The position numbers and the translations under genes were made by a program. Shown here piece after piece: positions 1 through 8,236 of a DNA stretch of 64,000 bases (position 1 is its first letter; every line of letters begins with the position of its first letter). Source of the stretch: an uncultured Flavobacteriaceae bacterium (lineage in GTDB: Bacteria; Bacteroidota; Bacteroidia; Flavobacteriales; Flavobacteriaceae); NCBI GenBank assembly GCA_947500445.1, contig CANMSB010000015.1:1-64000 (forward strand), written 5' to 3'. Under the pieces are notes generated by a model. It was given only the letters and a program-made list of their open reading frames with translations. It was not told the origin of the DNA and searched no databases.

Positions 1-1
1 C

Positions 2-76
2 AAACTCGACGTCATGTTCACGGCCTTTATCTATATCGCCCTGATTTTCGATGCAATTAGTGTTAACACGCCCTAG
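2..76 (+). CDS. C-terminal end of an unidentified membrane protein (partial)
   Basis: An open frame enters from the left edge and stops with TAG at 74-76. The 24 visible residues are mostly hydrophobic (FTAFIYIALIF core) and look like the end of a last transmembrane helix followed by a short polar tail. The piece is too short to assign a family. It lies on the same strand as the MORN-repeat gene that follows about 50 bases later, so the two could be cotranscribed. The frame could also be fortuitous. Confidence 0.4.
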   Translation, partial: KLDVMFTAFIYIALIFDAISVNTP

Positions 77-124
77 TCAAGAGCAAATTAACCTGTGACA
101 TTTATGGACCATTTAAAAAATAAG

Positions 125-2686
125 ATGACAACCACCGACCAATTCCGTCAGATAGGCCTTTTGTTGGCACTGCTCCTAACGGCACACCTATCATTTGCAC
201 AACAGGACACCCTCTATTTCAACACCGATTGGCAAGCCGTTCAAAAGGATAGTGCGGCGTATTACCGTCCCCCGATTCGGAAGGAAGGAGACTTGTTCCG
301 ATTTCAGGACTATTATATGTCCGGTCAGCTTCAAATGACGGCCTTATCCAAAGACCGTACAAAAGAAAAATGGGAAGGGACCGTTCGTTGGTATAATGAA
401 GATGGAAGCCTTTTTCAAGAAGGAAATTACCGAAATAATCGTTTGGACGGAACGTTCATTTCGTTTTTGGGCCAGCAAAAACTCGAGGCCAAGTATGGTA
501 ACGGATACTTAGTTTCGGGTAAAAGAAATACGGTAAGTCGAGGGGCAAGGGTCTATGTTGAAAAAAAAGGGGACTCCCTAAAAGAGGTAACCTATGGAAA
601 CAACTTGAACGGTATTCGGTTCGTCCATTATAGTGCCGAAGGAGACCCGCGTTACCTTTCCAAATACTATGATGCTTCGGGCAAGCTGATCGGGGAACGT
701 ACCAAAGGACCGGACGGGAATTTTAGGGGTGTGGAGGTGTTCTACTACTACGGTCCCATGCGCATAAAGGAAATTCTTTACATGCCTTATGGTCGACAGT
801 TGCTTACGGAGAGTTATTATGCTAATGGCCAGGTCCGTGATGCCGTTACTTCGGAACCGGTTTGGGGCAAAACCTTTTTTGATAAAAACGGAAATGAGAC
901 CGCATCGATTACCTATACCTTAAACGGGGAGAACCTGAAACAGGACAACGGCACCGAATATTACTTCTATTACGGGAAAAGCGGTGAAAAAACCGATAAA
1001 AAGAGTAGTGGGCGCACCTATCGTGATGGCGTTATCACAAAGGAAGAAACTTGGTACGAAAACGGAAAAAAGAAGAATGAGACCAGGTATACAGAGGGAA
1101 TCAGGGAACTTCAGATCAGTTACGACGATACGGGGAAAGAAACGGCCCGTATGCAATACAAAAAATACCTGCCCTACGAAGGTACCGAAACGGATACTGA
1201 CCGACAGGCGACCTACCATGAAGGGGAGTTGGTGGAAGAAATACAGTATTATCCGAAGTCCGATATTCCGCAAACGAGAAAAACAAAAACCTTGCAAACC
1301 TACTTTGATAAAAGTGGAAACAAATTGGGGGAGCTGCAGCTAAAGTATGAGAATGGATATTCCAGACCCTTTGCGGGAAACCAATACGTTACCAATTACA
1401 AAGATGGTACGGTGACCGCCATAAGCACCTACAAAGAGGGTAATCTGGTAAAAAGGGAAAGTTTTAGGGAACGCAAAATCGGGGAGAATTCGGCGAAGAC
1501 GTTCCGAACGATCGTGTTCTATGAATCCGATGGATACAACAAGCAAAAGGAAGTGCGTTTTTATAGCAACGGTAAAAAGCAATCCGAGACCACTTTTGAG
1601 AAGTATACGGAGGCACTTGGTCAGTTTTATGATGAAGATGAAAATCTCGTGGGAATCTATGATTTTAAAAAGAAAGACGGCACCTTGTATGTTTTTTTCG
1701 TGGATTCGGATGCCATGGAATCGATGGAGAAACGAAAGGAAGGGGTATTGCTCCGCTCAAAAAAATATACCTATGGCGAGGAGCGGGTATATGGTGAAAT
1801 CAATCCGGTGCTCATCCAAGAATTCGATAGCGACTGTTGCGCGACCTCCTACAATGAGAAAGGGGAAAAGCTTGCCTATGTAACGTTCAAAGAGGGAAAA
1901 ACATGGGAAGGTACCGTGTACGATCATAATAAACGCACCCTGTTCACCTTAAAGTCGGGAAAGCGAAACGGCCCCTACAAAAAATTCAACTATGACCGGA
2001 CGCTGTTGGAAGAGGGTACCTATGCCAACGATAAAAAGCAAGGTTTTTTCAACCATTACCATTACAACCAAAAAGTAAAGGAAAAGGCGCGGTACGTGGA
2101 TGATGTACGTGATGGGAAAACCATTTTTTATGACAAAAAGGGCATTCCCGAAACCACTATTGTCTACGCCATGGGATTACCCATGGACGGTACGGTGGTC
2201 GTTTCCGGTTACGGCAATAACGTTACCAAGGAAACGTATGAAAACGGGGCCCTTATCCGGTCCGAGACCAAAGACGACCGTGGTAAAAGAATTACGACCT
2301 ATGATACCACGGATAGGACCCTCGGGAGTACAACGGTCTTCCGGAAAGGAACGGAGGTCAAACATTTGTTCTACAACACAAAAAACGGCGAATTGCACGG
2401 TACGGTAGTCTCGTTCGATAACGATGGAAAAGCATTGGCAAAAGCAGAAGTGGAGAACAATAAACTGATTTCCGGAACCATTCGCTTGCTCCCGCTATAT
2501 CGGGACAATAAAACGCTTTTTGTAGAAGTCGACAGAACAGAGGAACGTCAGACGGTAATGGTAGTCGACCATGAAAATACCGTTGTGTTCAAGGCCGAGG
2601 AAAAAATTCGCCCTGGTTCGACACTCAACTATATCGTTAAATTGGATTTCGGCCTAGACTATATACGCCCTGATAACCTGTATTGA
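125..2686 (+). CDS. Exported MORN/YwqK-type repeat protein
   Basis: A protein of 853 residues from the ATG at 125. Earlier in-frame starts exist (GTG at 95, ATG at 104), but the 125 start gives a standard signal peptide with a leucine-rich core ending in SFAQQ. The mature part is built of many degenerate repeats of about 20-25 residues with the pattern YDxxGK...YxNG...G, as in the MORN and YwqK-type repeat families that form long beta-solenoid-like rods. No enzymatic motif is visible. The predicted location is periplasm or outer surface. YwqK-type proteins are often annotated as antitoxins, but nothing here supports a toxin-antitoxin role. It is convergent with the metalloprotease lipoprotein gene, 57 bases apart, with no clear terminator between them. 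Function is unknown. Confidence 0.8.
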   Translation: MTTTDQFRQIGLLLALLLTAHLSFAQQDTLYFNTDWQAVQKDSAAYYRPPIRKEGDLFRFQDYYMSGQLQMTALSKDRTKEKWEGTVRWYNEDGSLFQEGNYRNNRLDGTFISFLGQQKLEAKYGNGYLVSGKRNTVSRGARVYVEKKGDSLKEVTYGNNLNGIRFVHYSAEGDPRYLSKYYDASGKLIGERTKGPDGNFRGVEVFYYYGPMRIKEILYMPYGRQLLTESYYANGQVRDAVTSEPVWGKTFFDKNGNETASITYTLNGENLKQDNGTEYYFYYGKSGEKTDKKSSGRTYRDGVITKEETWYENGKKKNETRYTEGIRELQISYDDTGKETARMQYKKYLPYEGTETDTDRQATYHEGELVEEIQYYPKSDIPQTRKTKTLQTYFDKSGNKLGELQLKYENGYSRPFAGNQYVTNYKDGTVTAISTYKEGNLVKRESFRERKIGENSAKTFRTIVFYESDGYNKQKEVRFYSNGKKQSETTFEKYTEALGQFYDEDENLVGIYDFKKKDGTLYVFFVDSDAMESMEKRKEGVLLRSKKYTYGEERVYGEINPVLIQEFDSDCCATSYNEKGEKLAYVTFKEGKTWEGTVYDHNKRTLFTLKSGKRNGPYKKFNYDRTLLEEGTYANDKKQGFFNHYHYNQKVKEKARYVDDVRDGKTIFYDKKGIPETTIVYAMGLPMDGTVVVSGYGNNVTKETYENGALIRSETKDDRGKRITTYDTTDRTLGSTTVFRKGTEVKHLFYNTKNGELHGTVVSFDNDGKALAKAEVENNKLISGTIRLLPLYRDNKTLFVEVDRTEERQTVMVVDHENTVVFKAEEKIRPGSTLNYIVKLDFGLDYIRPDNLY

Positions 2687-2743
2687 AGTAAACCGTTCAA
2701 GGATCAGTAGGGAGCGTCGAGATTAAGTTTCCAAGGGTAGTTT

Positions 2744-3754
2744 TTAAAGCGAAGGCCCGTCCAACAACAATCGGTTAGCGATGATCATCTCGATTTCGGC
2801 TTCCGAAAGGCCGGCCGGTATGTCATTGGCATAGGCGTATGCCAATATTCGGCGCTCCTCGTCAAGAAAGATATGGGAAGGGTCCACATTGGAGCACATA
2901 AAGCTGTTTTCGGTTTCGCACCGATCGGAATGTCCGAAACCTAGGGCGTGGCCCAGTTCATGTTTAAAAAGAATTGAAATGGTGGTAGAGACCCAAATTC
3001 TGCTGTTTCTCAACACCGAATTGTTCTTGGAAGTAAGGGCGTATCCGGAAAAGCTGTTTCCATCGATCAGGGCGAACATATCGGGCCATAAGGGCTCGAT
3101 GTCCTCCGTATTACCAAAATACAGGTGGGTGTTCGATTCTTCCAAGGTTTCCACTAGCGTAATGTTAAAGTCGCTTTCGGTAAAAATGGCATTGTACTCT
3201 TCCAGCACAGTGGCGACACCGGCCCGAAACTGACCTGAAATGTTACCATCCAAGTATAACTTTATGGGTTCTTCCCAGCGGCTTGTCCGGTTCTGGAGGG
3301 CACTGGTAGGGGATTGCCAAAGGGTTAGGTATTTGTAGTAATCGATAAAGGCGCGCTGTTCTTCCGATAGGATCTCGTATTCCAAAACATCCGTAATGTT
3401 GAGTGTGGCCGCCCCATCTACGATTTGGGCGCCATCAAAAACGGATACCGAAAATTGGAGACTGTTTTCGGTTTCAAAATCCAATATCAAGTTCTCGCCT
3501 ACGGTCAATTCCCCAGTGGTTTCGTCGATTAGAATATCCAGATCCGTATCGATGGTATAGGTAAGGTCGGCCATTCCCGGGTCGATAACCGATACGGAGC
3601 CGATAGCGGTGCCTGCGGCACTATGCTCCGTAATGGTATAGACCAGTGGGGCAAAGGTGTAAACCGCATTCGCTTCGTCTTCCGAAACGCCATTGTTATC
3701 GGTGCTGCATGAAAATAAAAGCAGCAAACAGTTGAGGGTAAATAATCTTTTCAT
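2744..3754 (-). CDS. Lipoprotein with cadherin-like domain and matrixin-type zinc metalloprotease domain
   Basis: A 336-residue protein. The N-terminus has a lipoprotein signal (LLLLFSC, Cys at about 16), so it is probably membrane-anchored. Residues about 30-125 resemble a cadherin-like Ig fold (the YTITEHSAAGTAIGSV region and the DFETENSLQF motif). The C-terminal part carries HELGHALGFGH at residues 265-275, the full HExxHxxGxxH zinc site of metzincins such as matrixins. A downstream Met in SFMCSN (about residue 286) could be the Met-turn residue. Family knowledge supports a secreted metal-dependent endopeptidase; substrate unknown. It stands alone on the minus strand downstream of the toxin-antitoxin pair. 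The pairing of an adhesive domain with a protease suggests it acts on extracellular or host/algal proteins, but that is inference. Confidence 0.8.
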   Translation of the reverse strand: MKRLFTLNCLLLLFSCSTDNNGVSEDEANAVYTFAPLVYTITEHSAAGTAIGSVSVIDPGMADLTYTIDTDLDILIDETTGELTVGENLILDFETENSLQFSVSVFDGAQIVDGAATLNITDVLEYEILSEEQRAFIDYYKYLTLWQSPTSALQNRTSRWEEPIKLYLDGNISGQFRAGVATVLEEYNAIFTESDFNITLVETLEESNTHLYFGNTEDIEPLWPDMFALIDGNSFSGYALTSKNNSVLRNSRIWVSTTISILFKHELGHALGFGHSDRCETENSFMCSNVDPSHIFLDEERRILAYAYANDIPAGLSEAEIEMIIANRLLLDGPSL

Positions 3755-3941
3755 AGCAATTTTTATAGTCTTGTGCCGTAAGTAGTTATCAAGAAAAATA
3801 CACCGATTTTATGGCGTTATGCCAAAAATGTTGTGAAGGGTGAAAAGAGTGTTGGGAAACTATATTTTAGTCCCTTATACGATTATCTATTTTAACGTCA
3901 AAATGTATAATTCGTTAAACATTCACTATTGGTTTTTAAAA

Positions 3942-4250
3942 CTATTCCAATTGTTGTTTGAGTTTTTCCAAATCTTGTCTGGTGTCGAACAACGTAATTA
4001 TTTCTATTTCTTTACGCTCGAAATTGACGCGATAGAACAAAGTCGTCTGTTTTGTAACGACACACTTATATATTCCTCCAAATTCGTTTGATTTCGGGCA
4101 ACTTTCAGGTAGTGACCGGATTTGCTGGATTTTACTGGTCAATTTGGTCAAAAAATCTTTTTTGACCTTAAAACCCCATTGTTTCAACAAGTATTCGGTA
4201 AGTTTTTTGAGTTTGTTCTCGGCAAGTTCGGAAATAAAGACCTCCATCAA
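3942..4250 (-). CDS. RelE/ParE-family toxin
   Basis: A 102-residue protein with the RelE/ParE fold signature: an N-terminal ELAENKLKKLTEYL helix region, a central VVTKQTTLFYRV strand and the C-terminal IEIITLFDTRQDLEKL strand-helix typical of ParE-like toxins. Family members inhibit translation or gyrase; which applies here cannot be told from the sequence. Its start overlaps the stop of the upstream small gene by 4 bases, the usual arrangement of a translationally coupled antitoxin-toxin operon. Base composition is more AT-rich than in the housekeeping genes around it, consistent with transfer as a unit. Confidence 0.85.
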   Translation of the reverse strand: MMEVFISELAENKLKKLTEYLLKQWGFKVKKDFLTKLTSKIQQIRSLPESCPKSNEFGGIYKCVVTKQTTLFYRVNFERKEIEIITLFDTRQDLEKLKQQLE

Positions 4251-4465
4251 GAAATCCTTTTGAGAGCTTCCTTGTAACTGGTGCGCTTGCCTTTGTCCAA
4301 TTGTTCAATTCCATTTTTGATTTCGGCTTGTTCTGCTTTGGTCAACTCGTTCCAAAAGTCGGACTTTTCATTATTTATGAAATCCGTGACTTTCTTTATG
4401 AACTTATCATTATCGATATTCAGGATTATTTTGATAAGTTCTATTTTTGATGTTTTGATGTCCAT
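4247..4465 (-). CDS. Antitoxin of the RelE/ParE module
   Basis: A 72-residue protein immediately upstream of the RelE/ParE-like toxin gene and overlapping it by 4 bases. The C-terminal half (LTKAEQAEIKNGIEQL then SYKEALKRIS) matches the short addiction-module antitoxins of Bacteroidota that pair with ParE-like toxins, where an acidic, helical tail wraps the toxin. There is no clear ribbon-helix-helix or HTH in the N-terminus, so autoregulation cannot be read directly. The order antitoxin-toxin is standard. A TAnnTTTG-type element lies just upstream on the same strand (4482-4489). Confidence 0.8.
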   Translation of the reverse strand: MDIKTSKIELIKIILNIDNDKFIKKVTDFINNEKSDFWNELTKAEQAEIKNGIEQLDKGKRTSYKEALKRIS

Positions 4466-4481
4466 TGCAATTCCTTTTTCT

Positions 4482-4489
4482 CAAATTTA
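4482..4489 (-). promoter_or_regulatory. Candidate -7 element of the toxin-antitoxin promoter
   Basis: Read on the minus strand this is TAAATTTG, an exact match to the Bacteroidota -7 consensus TAnnTTTG, about 16 bases before the antitoxin ATG at 4465. No TTTG -33 element is present at the expected 19-21 base spacing, so support is partial. Confidence 0.35.
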
Positions 4490-4721
4490 CTAAAAATTCC
4501 CTATCACATCAGATTTTCCGTTATTGCTCACAGCCGGTAAATGCATGATTAATGCGGCATTGAAATTCAGTGGGTTTCTTGCCGTAAACCAATACCACTT
4601 TAACGTGGAAATGGCAGGTGTAATAATAGATTTTTTTTGCCTCCTAGCAATTCGTTTGATCGGTCATTATTGCCTCTTTTCATCCGAAGTCGTTCTTAAA
4701 ATCCACGTAATCAAACCCTTT

Positions 4722-6758
4722 TTATGAGGTTTCCAAAAGGCCCGCCCGTTCCAGCAATGCGGAAACATCGGGTTCGGCACCACGAAACCTTTTGTAAAGG
4801 ACCATTGGGTTTTCCGTACCGCCTTTGGAAAGTACGTGCTCCTTGAATTTGGAAGCGATATCTTTATTGAAAATGCCATGTTCCTTAAAAAATGCGAATG
4901 CGTCCGCATCCAAGACCTCGGCCCATTTGTAACTGTAGTACCCGGAAGAATACCCTCCTTGAAAGATATGGGCGAAGGCGGTACTCATGCAGGTTTCCGG
5001 TGTATCGGGATAGAGGTTTGTTCCTGTGAACGCATCTTGTTCATAGGCCTTTACATCAGCTATGTGGCTAGGGTCCGTGCCATGCCATGCCATATCCAAA
5101 AGGCCAAAGCTCAGCTGCCTAAGGGTGGCCATGCCTTCTTGAAAAGTGGCCGAGGCCTTTATTTTTTCAATAAGTTCCATAGGTATGGTTTCCCCGGTTT
5201 CAAAATGCTTGGCAAACAGTTCCAATGCTTCTTTTTCATAACACCAATTTTCCATTACCTGCGATGGCAGTTCTACAAAGTCCCAAAAAACGGATGTACC
5301 CGATAGGCTGGGATAAATGGTATTGGCCAGCATGCCGTGTAACCCATGCCCAAATTCATGGAACAGGGTGGTTACTTCGTTGAAGGTCAATAATGAAGGT
5401 TTGCTGGGAGTGGAGGGGGTAAAATTGCACACATTGGAAATATGTGGCCGCACATTGGTTCCGTCGGATACGTACTGCGATTTAAAAGAGGTCATCCACG
5501 CACCGCCCCGTTTTCCGGGCCTAGGGTGAAAGTCGGCATAAAAAACAGCGATAAAGGCGTCATTTTCATCGTAGATGCGATAGGTTTTTACTTCCTCGTG
5601 GTAGGTGTCGATATCGTATACTTGTTCGAACCGAAGTCCGAACAGTTTTTGGGCTACCGTAAACACGCCCTGAATTACGTTCTCAAGCTTAAAATAGGGT
5701 TTTAGCTGCTCATCGTCCAGTTGAAACAATTGCTGTTTCAGTTTTTCGGAATAATAACTACCGTCCCATTTTTGGAGTATTTCGATATTGTCCAATTCGT
5801 TTGCGAAAGCCGACAGTTGTTCAAACTCCCTTTGTGCCGCAGGTTTTGCCTTCTCCAAGAGCTCGTTCAAAAAAGCGCGTACTTTTTCGGGGGTCTCCGC
5901 CATACGTTCTTCCAATACAAAATGGGCATGGGTTTCGTATCCCAACAGTTGTGCACGCTCAAATCGCAAACGGGCAATGTCCAAAACGTTTTGGCGATTG
6001 TCCAAAGCGTCGTTATGGAATGCCTTGCTGCCAAAGGCAAGGGACAGTTCCTTTCGGAGTTTTCGGTTTTTAGCGTATTTCATAAACGGTACGTAGCTGG
6101 GATAATCCAAGGTGATCAGCCAACCTTCCGTTTTACCTTTTGCCAAGGCTCTTTGGGCCGCCGCTTCCTTTTCGCCAAAGGGCAGGCCCTCCACATCGGC
6201 GGCGTTCGTAAGGTACATTTCATAACCATTGGTTTCGGCCAGAATGTTTTCCCCGAATTTGAGTTTTAGTTTGGACAGTTCGGAATCGATTTCCCGTAGC
6301 CGTTTCTTTTTATCTTCGGAAAGGTTGGCCCCGTTTCGGCTAAAACCCTTGTACTTTTTGGTCAGTAAGGTATCTTGTTCCGTGGTCAGGGAGAGCTGTT
6401 GCTTTTGATCGTAAACGGCCTTTACCTTTTCGAACAGTTGTTCGTTCAGCGTAATGTCGTTGCTGAATTCGGACAGCAAAGGGGACACCTCTTGCGCTAT
6501 CTGCTGAATGGTCTCGTTCGTTTCCGCCGAATTCAGGTTAAAAAACACACTGGAAATCCGATCCAGTTGTTTGCCCGAGAATTCCAATGCTTCTATTACG
6601 TTTTCAAAGGTCGGGGCATCACTGTTGTCGGTGATGGCGTTTATTTCGCCTCTCGCATCTTCCATGGCCTGTAAAAAGGCCGGTTTAAAATGTTCGTTCT
6701 TAATTTTGGAAAACGGAGCGGTATCAAATTGTTCTAAAAGCGGATTCATTGGTCTCAA
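4722..6758 (-). CDS. dcp: M3-family metallopeptidase (peptidyl-dipeptidase Dcp type)
   Basis: A 678-residue protein, the normal length for M3 oligopeptidases of the Dcp/OpdA type. The zinc site HEFGH lies at residues 467-471, inside the family motif FHEFGHGLHGM; the following region (SGTSVFWDFVELPSQVMENW) supplies the third zinc ligand Glu in the conserved pattern. There is no signal peptide, so the enzyme should act in the cytoplasm on short peptides, removing dipeptides or cleaving oligopeptides. Dcp and oligopeptidase A are hard to separate by eye, so the symbol is tentative. It is monocistronic, with 457 bases of non-coding DNA upstream. Confidence 0.9.
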   Translation of the reverse strand: MRPMNPLLEQFDTAPFSKIKNEHFKPAFLQAMEDARGEINAITDNSDAPTFENVIEALEFSGKQLDRISSVFFNLNSAETNETIQQIAQEVSPLLSEFSNDITLNEQLFEKVKAVYDQKQQLSLTTEQDTLLTKKYKGFSRNGANLSEDKKKRLREIDSELSKLKLKFGENILAETNGYEMYLTNAADVEGLPFGEKEAAAQRALAKGKTEGWLITLDYPSYVPFMKYAKNRKLRKELSLAFGSKAFHNDALDNRQNVLDIARLRFERAQLLGYETHAHFVLEERMAETPEKVRAFLNELLEKAKPAAQREFEQLSAFANELDNIEILQKWDGSYYSEKLKQQLFQLDDEQLKPYFKLENVIQGVFTVAQKLFGLRFEQVYDIDTYHEEVKTYRIYDENDAFIAVFYADFHPRPGKRGGAWMTSFKSQYVSDGTNVRPHISNVCNFTPSTPSKPSLLTFNEVTTLFHEFGHGLHGMLANTIYPSLSGTSVFWDFVELPSQVMENWCYEKEALELFAKHFETGETIPMELIEKIKASATFQEGMATLRQLSFGLLDMAWHGTDPSHIADVKAYEQDAFTGTNLYPDTPETCMSTAFAHIFQGGYSSGYYSYKWAEVLDADAFAFFKEHGIFNKDIASKFKEHVLSKGGTENPMVLYKRFRGAEPDVSALLERAGLLETS

Positions 6759-7215
6759 TTATTAGTTGAAAGTATACACGTTAGCATACTACTTTCAGTA
6801 TCTATAAATCTTTAAAAAGTCGGCAGTCGCACTTGGCGGTCAACAATTTTTTATTTGGTCACAAAACAGCGTACTACCGACGGCTACTTTGATGCAAGGT
6901 GGAAAAAGCATATTATACCCTTTTTACTGTATGGGGGTCTAGTTTTTAAAATTCAAACGGCAAACGGTAGTTCTAAGCAGAAACAAAATCTGTTCCCGAC
7001 AAGACCATAGCTGCCCAATATTAACTTTTGCACAGCTATCAAAACAGCGGTGTAAGCGCTATTTTAACCACTAACCACTAACCACTAACCACTAACCACT
7101 AACCACAGTATGTGCCAATTAAGGCTGTATAGAACGATTTGCCAGTATTTGCAAATAGTATCGATCAGTGATTAGTAACCCCGCTATTCGCGCTCTAGCA
7201 TGTTAGCAACGGTCT
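6759..7215. other. Non-coding stretch between M3 peptidase and DUF2200
   Basis: These 457 bases hold no credible ORF. Next to the peptidase start there is a weak inverted repeat (TGAAAGTA near 6770 and TACTTTCA near 6790). The only other marked feature is the heptanucleotide array at 7065-7106. No tRNA-like fold or clear promoter was seen. Confidence 0.6.
7065..7106. repeat. Tandem heptanucleotide repeat (TAACCAC x 6)
   Basis: Six perfect copies of TAACCAC run head to tail. It lies 110 bases past the 3' end of the DUF2200 gene. A related array of TAACTAC/TCACTAC units sits on the other side of the same gene (7614-7676). Copy-number variation by slippage is expected for arrays of this kind. 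Confidence 0.95.
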
Positions 7216-7593
7216 CTACTTTTTTTCTTTGCGTAAAATCTTCTCCATTTTACGACCTTTTGCCAATTCATCGATCAACTTTTCCAGTTGCCGACATTGT
7301 TTATATACTGCAAATTCATCTTCTATTTCTTCAATTCGATAACCACAAACGACTCCTTTGATCAGGTGTGCGTTCTCATGGATTTTAGCTTTTTGAAAGA
7401 ACGTCCGGTACGTTTCCTTTTCCGCGATAAGGGTATTTAGTGCCTCTTGGTCATACCCGGTAAACCATTTGATTACCGTGTCGAGTTCTTCCTTTGTTCT
7501 GCCGTTTTTTTCCAATCTATCCAGGTAAAGCGGATAAATGGTTCCAAATATCATATTGGCGACCTTTTCGTTCTTTTCGGCTGTAACCTTCAT
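7216..7593 (-). CDS. DUF2200 family protein
   Basis: A 125-residue protein from the ATG at 7593 (a GTG two codons upstream is less likely). It matches the DUF2200 family pattern from end to end: the SIFxxVYPLYxxRxEKKGRTKEELD-like start, the WLTGYD-like motif (here WFTGYD), and the C-terminal GVVCGYRIEEIED followed by LIDELAKGRKMEKILR. The family has no established biochemical role; members are small, soluble and cytoplasmic. It stands as a single gene and is bracketed by two related heptanucleotide arrays, which suggests it may have been inserted between the M3 peptidase and purE. Confidence 0.85.
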   Translation of the reverse strand: MKVTAEKNEKVANMIFGTIYPLYLDRLEKNGRTKEELDTVIKWFTGYDQEALNTLIAEKETYRTFFQKAKIHENAHLIKGVVCGYRIEEIEDEFAVYKQCRQLEKLIDELAKGRKMEKILRKEKK

Positions 7594-7613
7594 AATCACC
7601 AGTTTATTTGCAC

Positions 7614-7676
7614 TAACTACTTGTTACTAACTACTAACTACTAACTACTAACTACTCACTACTCACTACTCACTAC
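7614..7676. repeat. Tandem heptanucleotide array (TAACTAC / TCACTAC)
   Basis: Nine 7-base units: one TAACTAC, one degenerate TTGTTAC, four TAACTAC, then three TCACTAC, ending at 7676. The array runs into the purE stop codon (7673-7675), so the 3' end of purE is formed by repeat sequence. The unit differs by one base from the TAACCAC unit at 7065-7106. Confidence 0.95.
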
Positions 7677-8161
7677 TTCCCACCCACCGTCTTGGCACCA
7701 TCGATAACCTTTTGCTTTAGGCCTTCCTTGTACAAAATGATCTTATCCAACACACAGCTGTCCGAACTACCGATGATCTGCGCTGCAAGAATACCGGCAT
7801 TTTTAGCTCCGTTCAGCGCTACAGTGGCAACGGGTACCCCACCTGGCATTTGTAAAATGGACAGCACGGAATCCCAACCGTCAATGGAGTTGCTGCTTTT
7901 AACGGGAACCCCTATCACCGGTAAGGGCGACATTGCCGCAACCATGCCCGGTAAATGTGCCGCACCTCCGGCTCCGGCAATAACGACCGAATACCCATTG
8001 GTATGGGCATTTTTACTAAAATCGAACAGCTTTTCGGGCGTTCGGTGCGCCGAAACGATATCTACATCGACTTCGATATCGAAACCTTTTAAAATATCAA
8101 TGGCCTCTTGCATGACGGGGAGGTCACTGGTACTTCCCATTACTACCGCTACTTTACTCAT
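7673..8161 (-). CDS. purE: N5-carboxyaminoimidazole ribonucleotide mutase
   Basis: A 162-residue class I PurE, the usual length. It converts N5-CAIR to CAIR in de novo purine synthesis in the cytoplasm. Visible motifs are the N-terminal MGSTSDLPVM phosphate/substrate loop, SAHRTPEKLF with the catalytic His, and AGAGGAAHLPGMVA in the centre, followed by PVIGVPVKSS. It is the second gene of a purK-purE operon; 75 bases separate the two. The stop codon falls inside a heptanucleotide repeat array, so slippage could change only the 3' end or the trailer. Confidence 0.97.
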   Translation of the reverse strand: MSKVAVVMGSTSDLPVMQEAIDILKGFDIEVDVDIVSAHRTPEKLFDFSKNAHTNGYSVVIAGAGGAAHLPGMVAAMSPLPVIGVPVKSSNSIDGWDSVLSILQMPGGVPVATVALNGAKNAGILAAQIIGSSDSCVLDKIILYKEGLKQKVIDGAKTVGGK

Positions 8162-8236
8162 AGGTACAACGATTATGCTTGTTCTGGTTCAATTTTTTCT
8201 TGATACCTTTCAACTGGTCTTCTCAACGGTTTCCGG

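Noticed and set aside
125-2686. Toxin-antitoxin reading of the YwqK-type repeat protein
   Set aside because: It is a large secreted repeat protein with no toxin partner; the family label does not imply antitoxin function here.
4524-4727. Plus-strand 67-codon frame between the antitoxin gene and the M3 peptidase
   Set aside because: It overlaps the peptidase 3' end, has no recognisable family or signal, and starts without supporting upstream sequence. Taken as chance.
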